The notes: generated by a model from the letters alone, not told the origin. A stretch of DNA of 64,000 nucleotides from Piezodorus guildinii (GCA_023052935.1 CM041294.1:11270414-11334413); one strand, 5' to 3'. Numbered from the stretch's first letter, positions 10,643 through 21,440 are shown. Program-made: numbers and translations.

Positions 10643-10692
10643 ATATATATGGTTAAAGTAAAGATATGGCGTATTTACAATACCTACTAAAA

Positions 10693-10719
10693 ACCTGCAT
10701 TAATTTTGCATCAACCCAA
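10693..10719 (-). repeat. mariner right TIR
   Basis: Inverted counterpart of 9434-9460, next to TA at 10720-10721. Confidence 0.9.
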
Positions 10720-10805
10720 TATTAATGATGGTCCATTCTATTTTATTTGTTTTTTTAAAATTTATTTATTGATTTATTTTATTATTATTATTCAATCATT
10801 ATTAT

Positions 10806-10809
<4 letters not shown>

Positions 10810-10845
<36 letters not shown>
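10810..10845. repeat. (TA)n microsatellite
   Basis: About 17 TA units. Confidence 0.95.
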
Positions 10846-10848
<3 letters not shown>

Positions 10849-11139
10849 CACACTACTCCTCTAATAAGGTTCTAACAACTGACAAAAATCCAGCTTGCCT
10901 CTAAGTTCTTCCGACACAAAACCTTCATTGCCTGGGCTATCAAGCCTATTACACTTTCCCCAACACTGCGTTAAACAATTGTCACTGAGACGACTCAAGT
11001 CTTCAATTTTCAATTATGAAATGAAATTTTGTCAGAGAAAGGAGATTTCGAATAAGTTGTTTTAGCAAAAATGTAGGTTAATTGTTATCAATGATCTCAA
11101 TCTTAATTATATATGATCTCAAAAGTTTAAAAAAATATT

Positions 11140-11310
11140 TAAATAAACTTCTAAATGAAAATAAATTGTTATAGAATTAATTACAATGAGTTTCAATAGA
11201 AATATGTGTATTATTAAATAATCTATTATATTGTTATCTATGCCAATCAGTTAGTTTTATCGGCTTTTCATCACACTCCATTTACTTTTACAGTTATAAT
11301 TACAATTTTT
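11140..11310 (-). repeat. Family A fragment
   Basis: Carries the family blocks 'tttcaatagaaatatgtg', 'tattaaataatctattata' and 'caatcagttagttttatcgg' in minus orientation. Both ends are missing. Confidence 0.65.
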
Positions 11311-11330
11311 TTATTTATTTTTTTTTTTTG

Positions 11331-11930
11331 TGAATATCTCAAAAACAAGCTTTATCTAAAGCATTATTCTTTCAAAATAAAGTACTTTAAAATACCTTCA
11401 ATAATGATTATATAAATATTAGCAGAACTGATTGACATCACGAAGGGACAATATACCACATATATTTGGCAAAATAATGTAACTAAATATTGATTGCTGA
11501 TTTTTAAGGAGAAAAAAGTTTTTATTTTAAGACCTTTATCTGGAAAACTATTTAACGCACGTATTTACCACCCAAATTAAAGCTCATTAAACATGCCATA
11601 ATGTACTTTACTTCGTAGGAAGAACAATTCTTATTAAATTTGACACACAAAAGTAGCAAACTATATTTCCAATTTTAGTGAGAAAAACGTTTTTACTTAA
11701 ACTGTCGTATCTCGGTTGTTATTAAATATAAGGATTTCTATTACCTCTCAAATTGAAGTTAAGAAGATCAGTCATAATTCGATTATCATCATAATCTTTG
11801 TAGGATATTTGGTAATATAAATTTAGGAAATTTAAAAAAAAAAATCGGCATTTTTTCAAACTAAAATAAGAGAACTTTAGAAAGCGTTATCTTGAAAACT
11901 ACATAACATGAAGAGAATTTATAAGGCTAT
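11331..11930. repeat. Diverged tandem repeat, about 170-200 bp period
   Basis: A 'TATCT(N)(R)AAAAC'-type block recurs at 11335, 11537, 11708 and 11888, each preceded by a run like 'gaaaaa(a/c)gtttttattt'. Spacings are 202, 171 and 180. The units are highly diverged. There is no coding potential. Confidence 0.5.
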
Positions 11931-11959
11931 ATAGAACTATAGAAAAAAATGTCTACTGT

Positions 11960-12290
11960 CTATGGTTTACGAACTCGCGACAATGATTAGCACAGAGTTA
12001 AGTTGGCAGTGCACAGCAGAACTGATGATATCCAGTGCGGTGCTTGATGCAGGACAGGACCCGTCTCCCACGTGGAGACCCATCCAAAATCCGATCTCTA
12101 CCTACAAGAGTATAGGATACGTAAAACAAATAATATTGGAGCCAGATAGGCTAAAAATAAACGATAAGGGCTACCTGGATGGATTTGGGAGGGGTGAGAG
12201 GAACAGAACAGTCCAGGAGGATGAGAGAATATTGGAAGAGATTGAACTGCGGGGAGAGGTGAAGAAGGTGTTGTAATGATATTTTTAAAG
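11960..12290 (+). mobile_element. LINE 3' remnant
   Basis: The last 100 bases (about 12180-12285) resemble the 3' coding end of the LINE at 44800-45357: 'acagtccaggagatgagagaatattgg...gaagaaggtgtt/ggcgg..aatgatatt'. The preceding codons are scrambled. It is an old copy. Confidence 0.5.
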
Positions 12291-12569
12291 TTTATTTTAG
12301 ATGAAGCCGGGTGAAGAATTTTATCTAAACAATTTTTTTCTTCTCGCTTAAATTTTTGTTTTAAGTTATGATTTATGTTTTTAATTATTTTTTATTATAT
12401 GAAACAAGTACGTAAGCGTCGAGAGACATAAATTTTTATGAATATTCCGAAATTAAGACCTGATTCCAGTTTTTGAAAGAATATGGTTCTTTTGAACATT
12501 AAAAAAACATGGAAAAAACAGAATTGAGGAGGAAATAATTAATTAAAATGTACAAAACTAATGTTATCC
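12291..12569. other. Unassigned A+T-rich DNA
   Basis: No ORF or repeat that I can identify. Confidence 0.4.
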
Positions 12570-12700
12570 TGACTATTCAGTACGGCTGTGAAACGTGGCT
12601 ACTGATTTCGAAGCATGAACATGGCTTAAAGTTGTCGAGAAAAAGAATATACGTAAAATTTTTGATTCGAAGAGGGAGCAATTAGAATGTTACACAACGC
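12570..12700 (+). mobile_element. LINE C-terminal fragment
   Basis: A broken reading gives LTIQYGCETW, then a lysine/arginine-rich stretch aligned with the 'YGxExW...LxxxExxxLRKIFGP' region of the LINE at 40661-42163, and a following 'acacaacgcgg' like that copy's 'gcacaacgcagaa'. Confidence 0.45.
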
Positions 12701-12849
12701 GGGATACATAATCGGTCCCGACCAGCTAGACCACCTTCTCCCCAGACACTCCCACCTTCCTTCAGATCCTCGCAGACGCTGTCCTCTTCCACGAGACTTC
12801 CCTCCGCCGGGACTCCCTCTCTTCACCTATTCTGATTACTGGCCCAACC

Positions 12850-13150
12850 ACCTTATACCCTTTCCGAAGTGGGAAGGGTGTCTGTGTCTTTCAGTCTAAG
12901 CCAACCATTCACTTCTACAGGCCCATAAATACACTTTAGGACCATCATTTCGAACCTGCTGATGTTAGGCTTAAAGGTTTCGGATGTTCATGCTAAAAGA
13001 GATTGGCTGTTGGACTGAGCAGTCTACTTCTGAATGTTTAGATCGACCTCATCCAAGCATCTTTGATCATCAATCCTAAGTATTTAAAGGTAACATGGCT
13101 TAGCAAGTATTTAACGTTAGTGCCTATGTGAAGATAACAGGTCGAATTTG
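12850..13150 (-). mobile_element. LINE fragment, inverted
   Basis: On the minus strand, broken frames read FKYLGLMI and, further on, MVLKCIYGPVEVNGW. These are the post-RT motifs of the same broad LINE group (FxYLGSxI and LRxIxGP). It is heavily decayed. Confidence 0.45.
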
Positions 13151-13291
13151 ATAAATATGCCACGATGTCGAAAAAAAACTCATAAAAAATCCAATTACAA
13201 TTGATATTTAAATGCTTAAAAATGTTAAGTATTCGGGACGAAATGGAGAATAAAGCATTGATAATGATCCTCCGATATCAACTAAAAAAAA

Positions 13292-13951
13292 TCTGGTACG
13301 GACAACACACGACATTCACTTACCTCCATTTTTAAAATCAATGAAAGAATTTTCAAATACAGTTAGAGATAAAAATACGTGAAACTATTAAAGAATTGAT
13401 TAAATTGAATTTATATAGAAACATGTGTTTTATTAAAAAATATCTTATATTATTATCTAAAATAGTGAGTTAGCTTTATCTTCTTTTCATCACTCTCTAT
13501 TAACTAAAATAATATGAATAACAAAATTATAAATCTTTATTTTTATAGAATCTGCACAATTAAAGATACTTTAGTAGAAGAAAAATATCGGCATTTGAGC
13601 CCTGTCAGACAATTCCAATCAGAATGAAACCTACATGATAATAAAGCCCTTTAAATTTTACATCGATATAGCGAGTTTAATCAAAATCGTTAGAGCCGTT
13701 TTTGAGGAAATCGTAAAAAGATGCAAACTGAAAGGTATAAAGTACCCCTTTCGGTTACAAAAGTTGCTGTTCGATCTCGGGCGCTTAGTTGTCTTAAATA
13801 TGAAATTTCAGTTGGTTTTGCGCACCTCCGGACACACACAGACCTTTTGGGACATTTGGACTCAGGGGACCCTAAAACGTGTATTTCTGTCGAAAACAGG
13901 AATTTGAAAATTATTACAATACTTTCCCTTACTATATAGATAAGTGAATGT
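13292..13951 (-). repeat. Family A repeat, both ends present
   Basis: 660 bp between TCTGG (13292) and the terminal 'aagtgaatgt' (13951). Both inverted end motifs are present: 'acattcacttacct' near the left and 'gataagtgaatgt' at the right. It is shorter than the 896-bp copy at 30640-31535, so it has internal deletions. Small ORFs inside (for example 13635-13907) are fortuitous. Confidence 0.85.
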
Positions 13952-14500
13952 CAAATCAAATTCGCAAAAAAATGTCTTTTAATTTCTTTTGGAAATGGAC
14001 GTTTCGAATATAGAGTTTCGATGAAGCTATTGGTTACTCAATTAATGTAAATAATTCAACACTGTCGATCTTGTAAAGTGATCAATCTATAATTAGGTTG
14101 TAGATTACGCCATTGATACCCTAATTAGAAGTGAGGTAACGTGGAACATAAATTATACATAGTAATAAACCCTTATCGACCCCCTCAGTATTCCGACCCA
14201 GGTCCGCCGATAAATAGCCTAATAGATAGACCATGGTATTGGGTTCAAGTAATAGTTAGGGCGAGCTCCTAGGCTTACTAATGGTTTCGACCTCAATCCC
14301 TTCCAGAGCGGTTCTGATTTCGAACAGGGCACTGACAGAAAATGACAACAATTATTGATTATTTTATTGATACTTAACAGGAGAAGATCCCAATGTATCT
14401 CATAGATTTTAATGAACATTTTTTGCGGGAATAAAACTCTCCATTAAAACATTATACTCTGCAAAATATTAGAGGCCAACGCGACAAACAAGAGTCAAAA
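13952..14500. other. Unassigned DNA
   Basis: Contains 'gggttcaagtaat' at about 14241, a weak B-box-like string, but no convincing SINE structure. No gene seen. Confidence 0.4.
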
Positions 14501-15498
14501 AACTGTGAAAAACACATTTTTTTTTAAATATCTCTGGTTCTAGTGAAATTAGAAAAACTCTGCAAGTTATTACACTATGGTTTATTATTTCCAAATAAAT
14601 TAATCAGAGCATAACTGTTTATAAAGCTATGTATAGAAAGTTAACCAATATGAACAGCAATAAATAATTCAGTATATGTACCGCCGAAGCGAGTTTGAGA
14701 AAATGGCTAATCATTTATATTCCAGGGATATAGAAGCTATTGAAAATTCCTCTAACAGTAAAATATATCGCCATATAACCAACTTCCAATTCGGAGAAAA
14801 ATATTAAATCTTAGATGCAATATAAACAAAATAAGGTTAACCGCTCAACTAAGACTGGCAGGCGAGAAATCACAGAGGATAATCGTGAATGGATTATATT
14901 ATAAATTTGAACCCAGCATGTCTTGCCCTCTATGTAATACCGATGGTTATGATAATATTCAACATTTTTTAATATCGTGTCCAGTTTTAGATCCAGTCAG
15001 AAGATTCTATTTATTTAAGTATGTTATGAAAAATTTTAATTTAGAAGACTTGTTAACAATTACCACCTATAGGGAGTTGAGCGATTTATTTTTGTTTTCA
15101 ATAGAAGCTTTAAAGATAAGAAGTTTTGTTACAAACGACTAGTACAAAATTTATATGCGTTTGTTATGTCATTACTTTTTGTTTATATAAAATTGTTATC
15201 AAGATACGTATTATTTAAATGAAATAGAGGCCAAACCTCTTGCTAAAAGATGTAAATCTTAAAAGCAATAAATTATTATTATTATTATTAATAAATAATT
15301 CAAAGCAAAATGGAATATCACCACTTCTAACTTCAAGCTTCTATATCTCTGCTATTTTTGAACCGATTTCAATAATATTTTTTCGTTTTGTAGGAAATTT
15401 AATTCTATATTGAATAACACTAACTTATCTATTCATTTATTTGGCACGGATTTTTTTTTTTATTCCTTCTTCGGGTTCTAGGTATCAAAAATTCGAGT

Positions 15499-15531
<33 letters not shown>

Positions 15532-15560
15532 AAAGGCTTATTATTGAAGATAATAAACCA
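14501..15560 (-). repeat. Family B repeat, split by a LINE
   Basis: The parts 14501-14671 and 15290-15560 read as one family-B copy in minus orientation (compare 26870-27150 and the + copy at 21230-21440). The LINE at 14672-15289 interrupts it. Recognised by 'ggtttattatttccaa', 'tctctgctatttttgaaccgat' and 'cgggttct...tcgagtg'. Confidence 0.6.
14672..15289 (+). mobile_element. 5'-truncated LINE with 13-bp TSD
   Basis: Flanked by AATAAATAATTCA at 14659-14671 and again at 15290-15302, so the insertion is exactly delimited. From about 14808 to the stop at 15142 it encodes a LINE C terminus. A zinc-binding-like motif, CPLC-x(10)-HFLISCP, follows IRLTAQLRLAG. A frameshift near 14807 separates it from an upstream frame reading FEKMANHLYSRDIEAIENS. 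The 3' UTR has a small hairpin, GAGG/CCTC (about 15227-15240), and ends AATAAA(TTA)n. The CCHC-like C terminus is typical of several LINE clades and probably binds RNA or the target. It is inactive because most of the element, including the RT, is missing. Confidence 0.85.
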
Positions 15561-15689
15561 AGATAAGTTGTGTCACAATTAATATTTAGGTTTTATGTCT
15601 GATAATAAACCTAAAAGTATAAATAATCTCATCAAAACTGTACTTTTAATAAGCTTTCTTAAAAAGGTTCTTATGTAATCTGTTCCTCT

Positions 15690-16055
15690 TTCTTCTTTTA
15701 AATATTTATTTATTGGAATTTACAACTGTATAATGGAATAAAGCACTCTAAAAATAATCTAAACTAGAAGGTCTCGGGGCCATCTCCTTTTCAGACGCCT
15801 CGGAGGATTGTCAGAATTGAAGAAATGATTGAAACTAGAGGATTGAGGTGGAAATGGAGATTGTCATGAAAGGAATGGTACCTAGATCGGACCAAATCAG
15901 ACCATACGGAACATTAAGGTCTTTATGGATGAGTTTATTCGTAACAAAGTAAGGAGCGTTGATTTTACGAAGGATTTTGGATTGTAGGGATTGGATACGG
16001 GAAGAATTCGATGGTTTAGTAGAGCCCCAAAGCTCTACACCGGAGCACAGCTTTT
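15690..16055 (-). mobile_element. Jockey-like LINE 3' end
   Basis: Minus copy beginning at 'tttattggaatttacaactgta' (the element's 3' terminus) and running through 'aagaaggtctcggggccatc...cagacgcctcggagg' to 'gatggtttagtagagcccc'. The same order occurs at 23362-24296, 26335-26870, 28950-29362 and 42770-43030. It decodes on the minus strand to the end of a Jockey-type protein, with RRLKR...RPRD-like and SNSSRIQSLQSKIL segments. Confidence 0.75.
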
Positions 16056-16072
16056 AAAAATCTTTATTTAAA

Positions 16073-16258
16073 GTATTTCTTCGATATATATTTGGCCCTC
16101 AACAAAAGAAGTCTTGGATGCATTTTTTTTAAAATTTATTTAATTTTCAGACATCTCAACGTTTCAGCCTCTCCGGCAATTTTCAAGCCTCTGTAATCAA
16201 TTAAAAGTTTTTATGGTATTTATACATTTTTTACATGTAATATCAACATTTTACTAAA
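16073..16258 (-). mobile_element. PLE-type 3' end, inverted arm
   Basis: Inverted partner of 16712-16892. Contains the minus-strand string of a PLE terminal motif, CTTGAAAA...GAAACG (16160-16187), like the hammerhead-like motif at 4605 but degenerate. Confidence 0.6.
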
Positions 16259-16711
16259 TTATTTTTAATAAATGCGTTACCTACCATGCATACCCATGTT
16301 ATATATCTCTTTATTTCACCGCTTCATTAGCAGTGTCTTCATTAAATTTTAATTGTATCAATATTTAAAAAACAACTGTTTTCAAAAAGATCTTAATACA
16401 TTGCATCATTAAATCAAAAAATTGGAAAAATATATTTAATCAAAAAGAAAAGAAAAAAAAATTTTATTAACTTACTTAACAGTTATCGGCCTTCTTGTAG
16501 GTGTTCTCTTGCGAGACTAACTTAGGGTGGGGATGGAAAAACCTTTATATATTTATTCTATCAATAGTACTTGCATAAAAAGTGTTTAAGTTGTCTACGT
16601 CCGTTTGTTGATTCACCGATTTAAAAAAAAATTGTCATATATATTGATTCAACGTTATTAAAATCAGAATTGTGTTTACATTTATTGCAATGTTGTGACA
16701 GACCTGAAAGA
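16259..16711. other. Spacer between inverted PLE-type ends
   Basis: A+T-rich with no ORF. It may be the decayed interior of the flanking element pair. Confidence 0.4.
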
Positions 16712-16892
16712 CCGAAAATGTTGATATTAGATGTTAAAAATGTATAAAATCCATAAAAACTTTTAATTGATTACAGAGGCTTGAAAATGACCCTTGAGGC
16801 TGAAACGTTGAGATGTCTGAAAATTACATAAATTTAAAAAAATGTATCCAAGACTTCTTTTGTAGAGCGGCCAAATATATATCGAAGAAATA
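16712..16892 (+). mobile_element. PLE-type 3' end, direct arm
   Basis: About 180 bp, inverted relative to 16073-16258: 'atcgaagaaatatt', 'atgtctgaaaatta', 'aaacttttaattgattacagaggc' are shared. Holds TTGAAAATGACCCTTGAGG..TGAAACGTTG at 16781-16810, which is PLE terminal-motif-like. Confidence 0.6.
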
Positions 16893-17042
16893 TTCAACCA
16901 AAAGAACACTTAAGACAATGAGATGAGAAAATTTATTTAAAGTACTGTTTTAACGAGATTATTGATTTTCACATATTTGAACAAGCTTTATTTACTAACA
17001 CCACTTCTTTATTGATTATAAAACTCCTTACATCTTATTTAT

Positions 17043-17092
17043 TTTCCTCGACGTTTCGGGGTTTTGTCCCCATTTTCAAGACTTTTTTTTTT
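17043..17092 (-). mobile_element. PLE-type terminal motif, third family
   Basis: On the minus strand: CTTGAAAAT, then a perfect GGGG/CCCC stem, then CGAAACGTCGAGG (17052-17080). The sequence differs from the other PLE ends in the window, so it is probably another PLE lineage. Confidence 0.5.
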
Positions 17093-17204
17093 TCATTTCC
17101 ATTTTTTTTACAATTTTCTGTAGCTTGTGTTGTCGTAACTGTGACACCGTAAGTGAGCCAATAGTCACCATTGAAGTAGGACATGTAGCATTATGCTATA
17201 TACT

Positions 17205-17395
17205 GCAACATCCCCGGCGTATAGTTGTCTTTAATATGAAATTTCATTTTCATTCCAGACTCACCACACAGACTCAGATCTTTTTGCGGGACTTGGTTAT
17301 TTGGAATCAGGGGACCCTAACACGTGTATTTTCGTTGAAAACTGTAATTCGCAATACTTTCTCTTATTATATATTCCATATATAGGGAAATGAAA
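17205..17395 (-). repeat. Family A fragment
   Basis: Contains 'cggcgtatagttgtctttaa', 'gcgggacttggttatttgga', 'cgttgaaaactgtaattcg' and 'atatatagggaaatgaaa', which is the family's minus-orientation right end. Confidence 0.75.
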
Positions 17396-17647
17396 TAAAC
17401 AATAGCAGTATTTATTTCCCATTAAGATAGTAAACATCAGCCGTGTGACAGACAACCGGCAGAACTTACGAGCAGAGCTGGTTGCATAGTTGACCTGCGC
17501 CTCAGGCATTGCCCCTAACCACTACCAACAACAGATGTGAGATTTGACTTCCATGTATCGTGTATGCATTTTGCGCCATCTTAGAAAACCGCTCAGAAAA
17601 GTAACTTTTTTCCTCAATAAAACGCTTCTTTTGCGTTTTATGTAAAT
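17396..17647. other. Unassigned DNA before satellite
   Basis: No gene. Ends in 'gcgttttatgtaaattaatttaaaatac', which leads into the array. Confidence 0.4.
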
Positions 17648-19584
17648 TAATTTAAAATACTATTAAAGTTCGTTACTTAAGGTACTAAATTAATATTAAA
17701 TACTATTAAAGTTCGTTACTTAAGGTACTAAATTAATATTAAATACTATTAAAGTTTTTACTTAAGGTACTAAATTAATATTAAATACTATTAAAGTTTG
17801 TTACTTAAGGTACTAAATTAATATTAAATACTATTAAAGTTTGTTACTTAAGGTACTAAATTAATATTAAATACTATTAAAGTTTGTTACTTAAGGTACT
17901 AAATTAATATTAAATACTATTAAAGTTAGTTACTTAAGGTACTAAATTAATATTAAATACTATTAAAGTTAGTTACTTAAGGTACTAAATTAATATTAAA
18001 TACTATTAAAGTTTGTTACTTAAGGTACTAAATTAATATTAAATACTATTAAAGTTTGTTACTTAAGGTACTAAATTAATTTTAAATACTATTTAAGTTC
18101 GTTACTTAAGGTACTAAATTAATATTAAATACTATTAAAGTTCGTTACTTAAGGTACTAAATTAATATTAAATACTATTAAAGTTTTTTACTTAAGGTAC
18201 TAAATTAATATTAAATACTATTAAAGTTTGTTACTTAAGGTACTAAATTAATATTAAATACTATTAAAGTTTGTTACTTAAGGTACTAAATTAATATTAG
18301 ATACTATTAAAGTTCGTTACTTAAGGTACTAAATTAATATTAAATACTATTAAAGTTTGTTACTTAAGGTACTAAATTAATATTAAATACTATTAAAGTT
18401 TGTTACTTAAGGTACTAAATTAATATTAAATACTATTAAAGTTTGTTACTTAAGGTATTAAATTAATATTAAATACTATTAAAGTTCGTTACTTAAGGTA
18501 CTAAATTAATATTAAATACTATTAAAGTTTGTTACTTAAGGTACTAAATTAATATTAAATACTATTAAAGTTTGTTACTTAAGGTACTAAATTAATATTA
18601 AATACTATTAAAGTTTGTTACTTAAGGTACTAAATTAATATTAAATACTATTCAAGTTCGTTACTTAAGGTACTAAATCAATATTAAATACTATTAAAGT
18701 TTGTTACTTAAGGTACTAAATTAATATTAAATACTATTAAAGTTTGTTACTTAAGGTACTAAATTAATATTAGATACTATTAAAGTTCGTTACTTAAGGT
18801 ACTAAATTAATATTAAATACTATTAAAGTTTGTTACTTAAGGTACTAAATTAATATTAAATACTATTAAAGTTTGTTACTTAAGGTACTAAATTAATATT
18901 AAATACTATTAAAGTTTGTTACTTAAGGTACTAAATTAATATTAAATACTATTCAAGTTCGTTACTTAAGGTACTAAATTAATATTAAATACTATTAAAG
19001 TTTGTTACTTAAGGTACTAAATTAATATTAAATACTATTAAAGTTTGTTACTTAAGGTACTAAATTAATATTAGATACTATTAAAGTTCGTTACTTAAGG
19101 TACTAAATTAATATTAAATACTATTAAAGTTTGTTACTTAAGGTACTAAATTAATATTAAATACTATTAAAGTTAGTTACTTAAGGTACTAAATTAATAT
19201 TAAATACTATTCAAGTTCGTTACTTAAGGTACTAAATCAATATTAAATACTATTAAAGTTTGTTACTTAAGGTACTAAATTAATATTAAATACTATTAAA
19301 GTTTGTTACTTAAGGTACTAAATTAATATTAGATACTATTAAAGTTCGTTACTTAAGGTACTAAATTAATATTAAATACTATTAAAGTTTGTTACTTAAG
19401 GTACTAAATTAATATTAAATACTATTAAAGTTTGTTACTTAAGGTACTAAATTAATATTAAATACTATTAAAGTTTGTTACTTAAGGTACTAAATTAATA
19501 TTAAATACTATTCAAGTTCGTTACTTAAGGTACTAAATTAATATTAATACTATTAAAGTTTGTTACTTAAGGTACTAAATTAAT
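17648..19584. repeat. 43-bp A+T-rich satellite, about 45 monomers
   Basis: The monomer carries TTAATATTAAATACTATTAA and ACTTAAGGTACTAAA blocks, repeated head to tail. Most monomers differ at one or two sites (AAAGTTT, AAAGTTC or AAAGTTA; rare TCAAGTTC; rare TTAGATAC). Variant monomers recur at exact multiples of 43, showing a higher-order pattern. The last complete monomer has lost one A near 19546. Not CRISPR, since there are no unique spacers. Confidence 0.97.
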
Positions 19585-19829
19585 CGTAACATCTTCTGAG
19601 ATGCCGAACGTGGAAGTTTGACAAATCGTAAAAAGTGGGTTAGTTATTATGTACTCATAGTTTAGTTTGTATCTTATTATCTTTGTGCCGATCAAGTTCA
19701 TTCTCTTTATGAAGCATTTGTTTCACGATAAATCAATATACAATAGTTAAAGTTTTAGAAATTTTAAAATTCCACTTACATACCGCACACAATGCTGGTT
19801 TATTATTTTAAATAATTTCAAAACTAACC
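19585..19829. other. Unassigned DNA after satellite
   Basis: No gene or recognised repeat. Confidence 0.4.
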
Positions 19830-20371
19830 TTTCTATTGTAAGAGAAGGAAAAAAGTCTTAGGTTTCAAAATCCGTAGAACCCGAATACGCATTGTTATGA
19901 TGGAGGTTATAGGATTGAGTGTTGCCACTTTACAGTTTTGTGGGAGCTATCACGAGTTACTGTTTTTTTTTTTTTGTTAATGATGTTCAATAATAAATCG
20001 ACCTTTCCCCTAAAAGAAAACTCTCCCCTGCTCAATACGTTTCAAGATATGTAGAACCTAAATAAGGAATAAAGAAAATCCCTTTGTCCGCCGTCAGAGG
20101 CATTTCTCCGAAACTACTGGACCAATTTTCTTGAAGTTTGCAACAAAAGTACTAGGCCATGCAACGATGATTCTAACACTTAGACGTTGATATGAGTTGG
20201 TTATTTTTAAAATAGCGGCCGAGAAATAGTGATTTAATTCAATAACTCAGTTATCTTTGAATATAAGAAAAATTATACAAGTGCTTTTTGACCAAAAAAA
20301 TGCGAATAAATATAAAAAAGAATAGAAATTGAAATTTTACAGATAAATACGCCTATAACTCAGTTATTTTT
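19830..20371 (+). repeat. Family B repeat, left part
   Basis: Contains 'cctttgtccgccgtc', 'ccgaaactactggaccaat', 'ggccatgcaacgatg', 'ttatttttaaaatagcggcc' and 'taactcagttattttt'. The same order occurs at 37700-38020 (+) and 60570-61215 (-). It stops where family A begins and resumes at 21187. Confidence 0.75.
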
Positions 20372-21186
20372 ACTTTCACTTACCTATATATGAAAAATAT
20401 AGTAAGGGAAAGTATTGCGATCGTGAAAATTTTCGAATTTTAGTTTTCAACGGAAATATACGTTTTAGGGCCCCGAGTCCAAATAATCAGGTCCCGCAAA
20501 AATGTCTGTGTGTGTGTGGTAACTCTCGGTGAAATTTCATTTTTAAGACATGTATACGCCCTAGATGTTTGATTTTAAATGAAGATATTTTAAATTGTCT
20601 TCTTCTAAAGTACCTTCAATTTTGCAGATTTCCAAAAAATAGGGACATCATCTTATTACCATTGATAAATAAGAGCTAATATGAAGTTGAGAGAATTCGA
20701 TATACAACAAGAGGAGAGAAGTGCAAACAAATTTTTTAATGCAATTTTTGTGTTTTTTAAGCACAAGAATAGTGATATAAACGTATAATATACCGTTGGA
20801 TAGATAAAGATTTTAGAAAAAATATAATATAAAATATTATCTTATACACAGAATTGTAAAGGTTAATGGAGAGTGATGAATAACCGATAAAACTAACTGA
20901 TTGATATAAAATAATTACTTGGTTTCTAAGTCTTCCAAAAACAGCTTATTTTGGAAGAATTGGAAACTAACTAATTATTTGATATCATATTGCAATCTTC
21001 CGTTTAACCTGATTGATGTTGATAAAAATATATTAGATTATTTAATAAAGCTCATGTTTCTATTGAAATTAAAAATAATTAATTCGTTAACAATTTATAT
21101 GTAATGTATCTTTAAATGTATTTAAAAATTCTTAAATTAATTTAAACAACGGATGTAAGTGAAATTCGTCTGTTGCGAGCACCAGA
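20372..21186 (+). repeat. Family A repeat inserted in family B
   Basis: Runs from ACTTTCACTTACCT (20372) to ...GCACCAGA (21186) with T runs on both outer sides. Flanking DNA is continuous family B, so these are true ends. Missing the central third compared with longer copies. Carries a nested 103-bp insertion at 20906-21008. Confidence 0.88.
20906..21008. mobile_element. 103-bp hairpin insertion with 9-bp duplication
   Basis: Interrupts the family-A block. CTGATTGAT is found at 20897-20905 and again at 21009-21017. Inside, 20922-20940 and 20949-20967 form a hairpin of about 19 bp with few mismatches. It could be a miniature inverted-repeat element or a local fold-back duplication. No relative is seen in the window. 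Confidence 0.6.
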
Positions 21187-21440
21187 TTTTTAAGTAGAGA
21201 AAAACATGTATAGAGTTTTAGAATCAGAAAAGCAGGGTAATAAAAAAAATAAAAATAGAAATCTTGGCTATAAGTACGCTTGATAATCTGTTATTTTCAA
21301 AGGTAGAGAAAAATCATATAGATTAACAACTATAAACAGTTATACCCTAATATTCTTATCTGGAAATAATAAATCATTGTGTAATAATTTGCAGCGTTTT
21401 TTATTTATTAATTTTTTTTAGACATCAGGAATTTCGGTAT
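21187..21440 (+). repeat. Family B repeat, right part
   Basis: Resumes with 'aagtagagaaaaacatgtatagagttttagaatcag', matching the uninterrupted family-B copy at about 33812-33850. Confidence 0.7.

Larger units (their letters stand above)
9434..10719 (+). mobile_element. Full-length mariner DNA transposon (cecropia-like)
   Basis: The element is 1286 bp with imperfect terminal inverted repeats. The left end reads TCGGGCTGATGCGAAATTAA; the right end, reverse-complemented, reads TTGGGTTGATGCAAAATTAA. It is flanked by TA on both sides (9432-9433 and 10720-10721), the mariner target duplication. It encloses one uninterrupted transposase frame. Length, TIRs, TSD and ORF are all as expected for an autonomous element. 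Confidence 0.96.

Noticed and set aside
13635..13939. ORFs within family A (also at 17125, 22701, 36129)
   Set aside because: They occupy the same repeat block in different copies but in different, non-conserved frames, so they do not represent a shared protein.
17648..19584. CRISPR array
   Set aside because: Units are continuous with no unique spacers, and the context is eukaryotic. The same holds for the 31-bp and 44-bp arrays.
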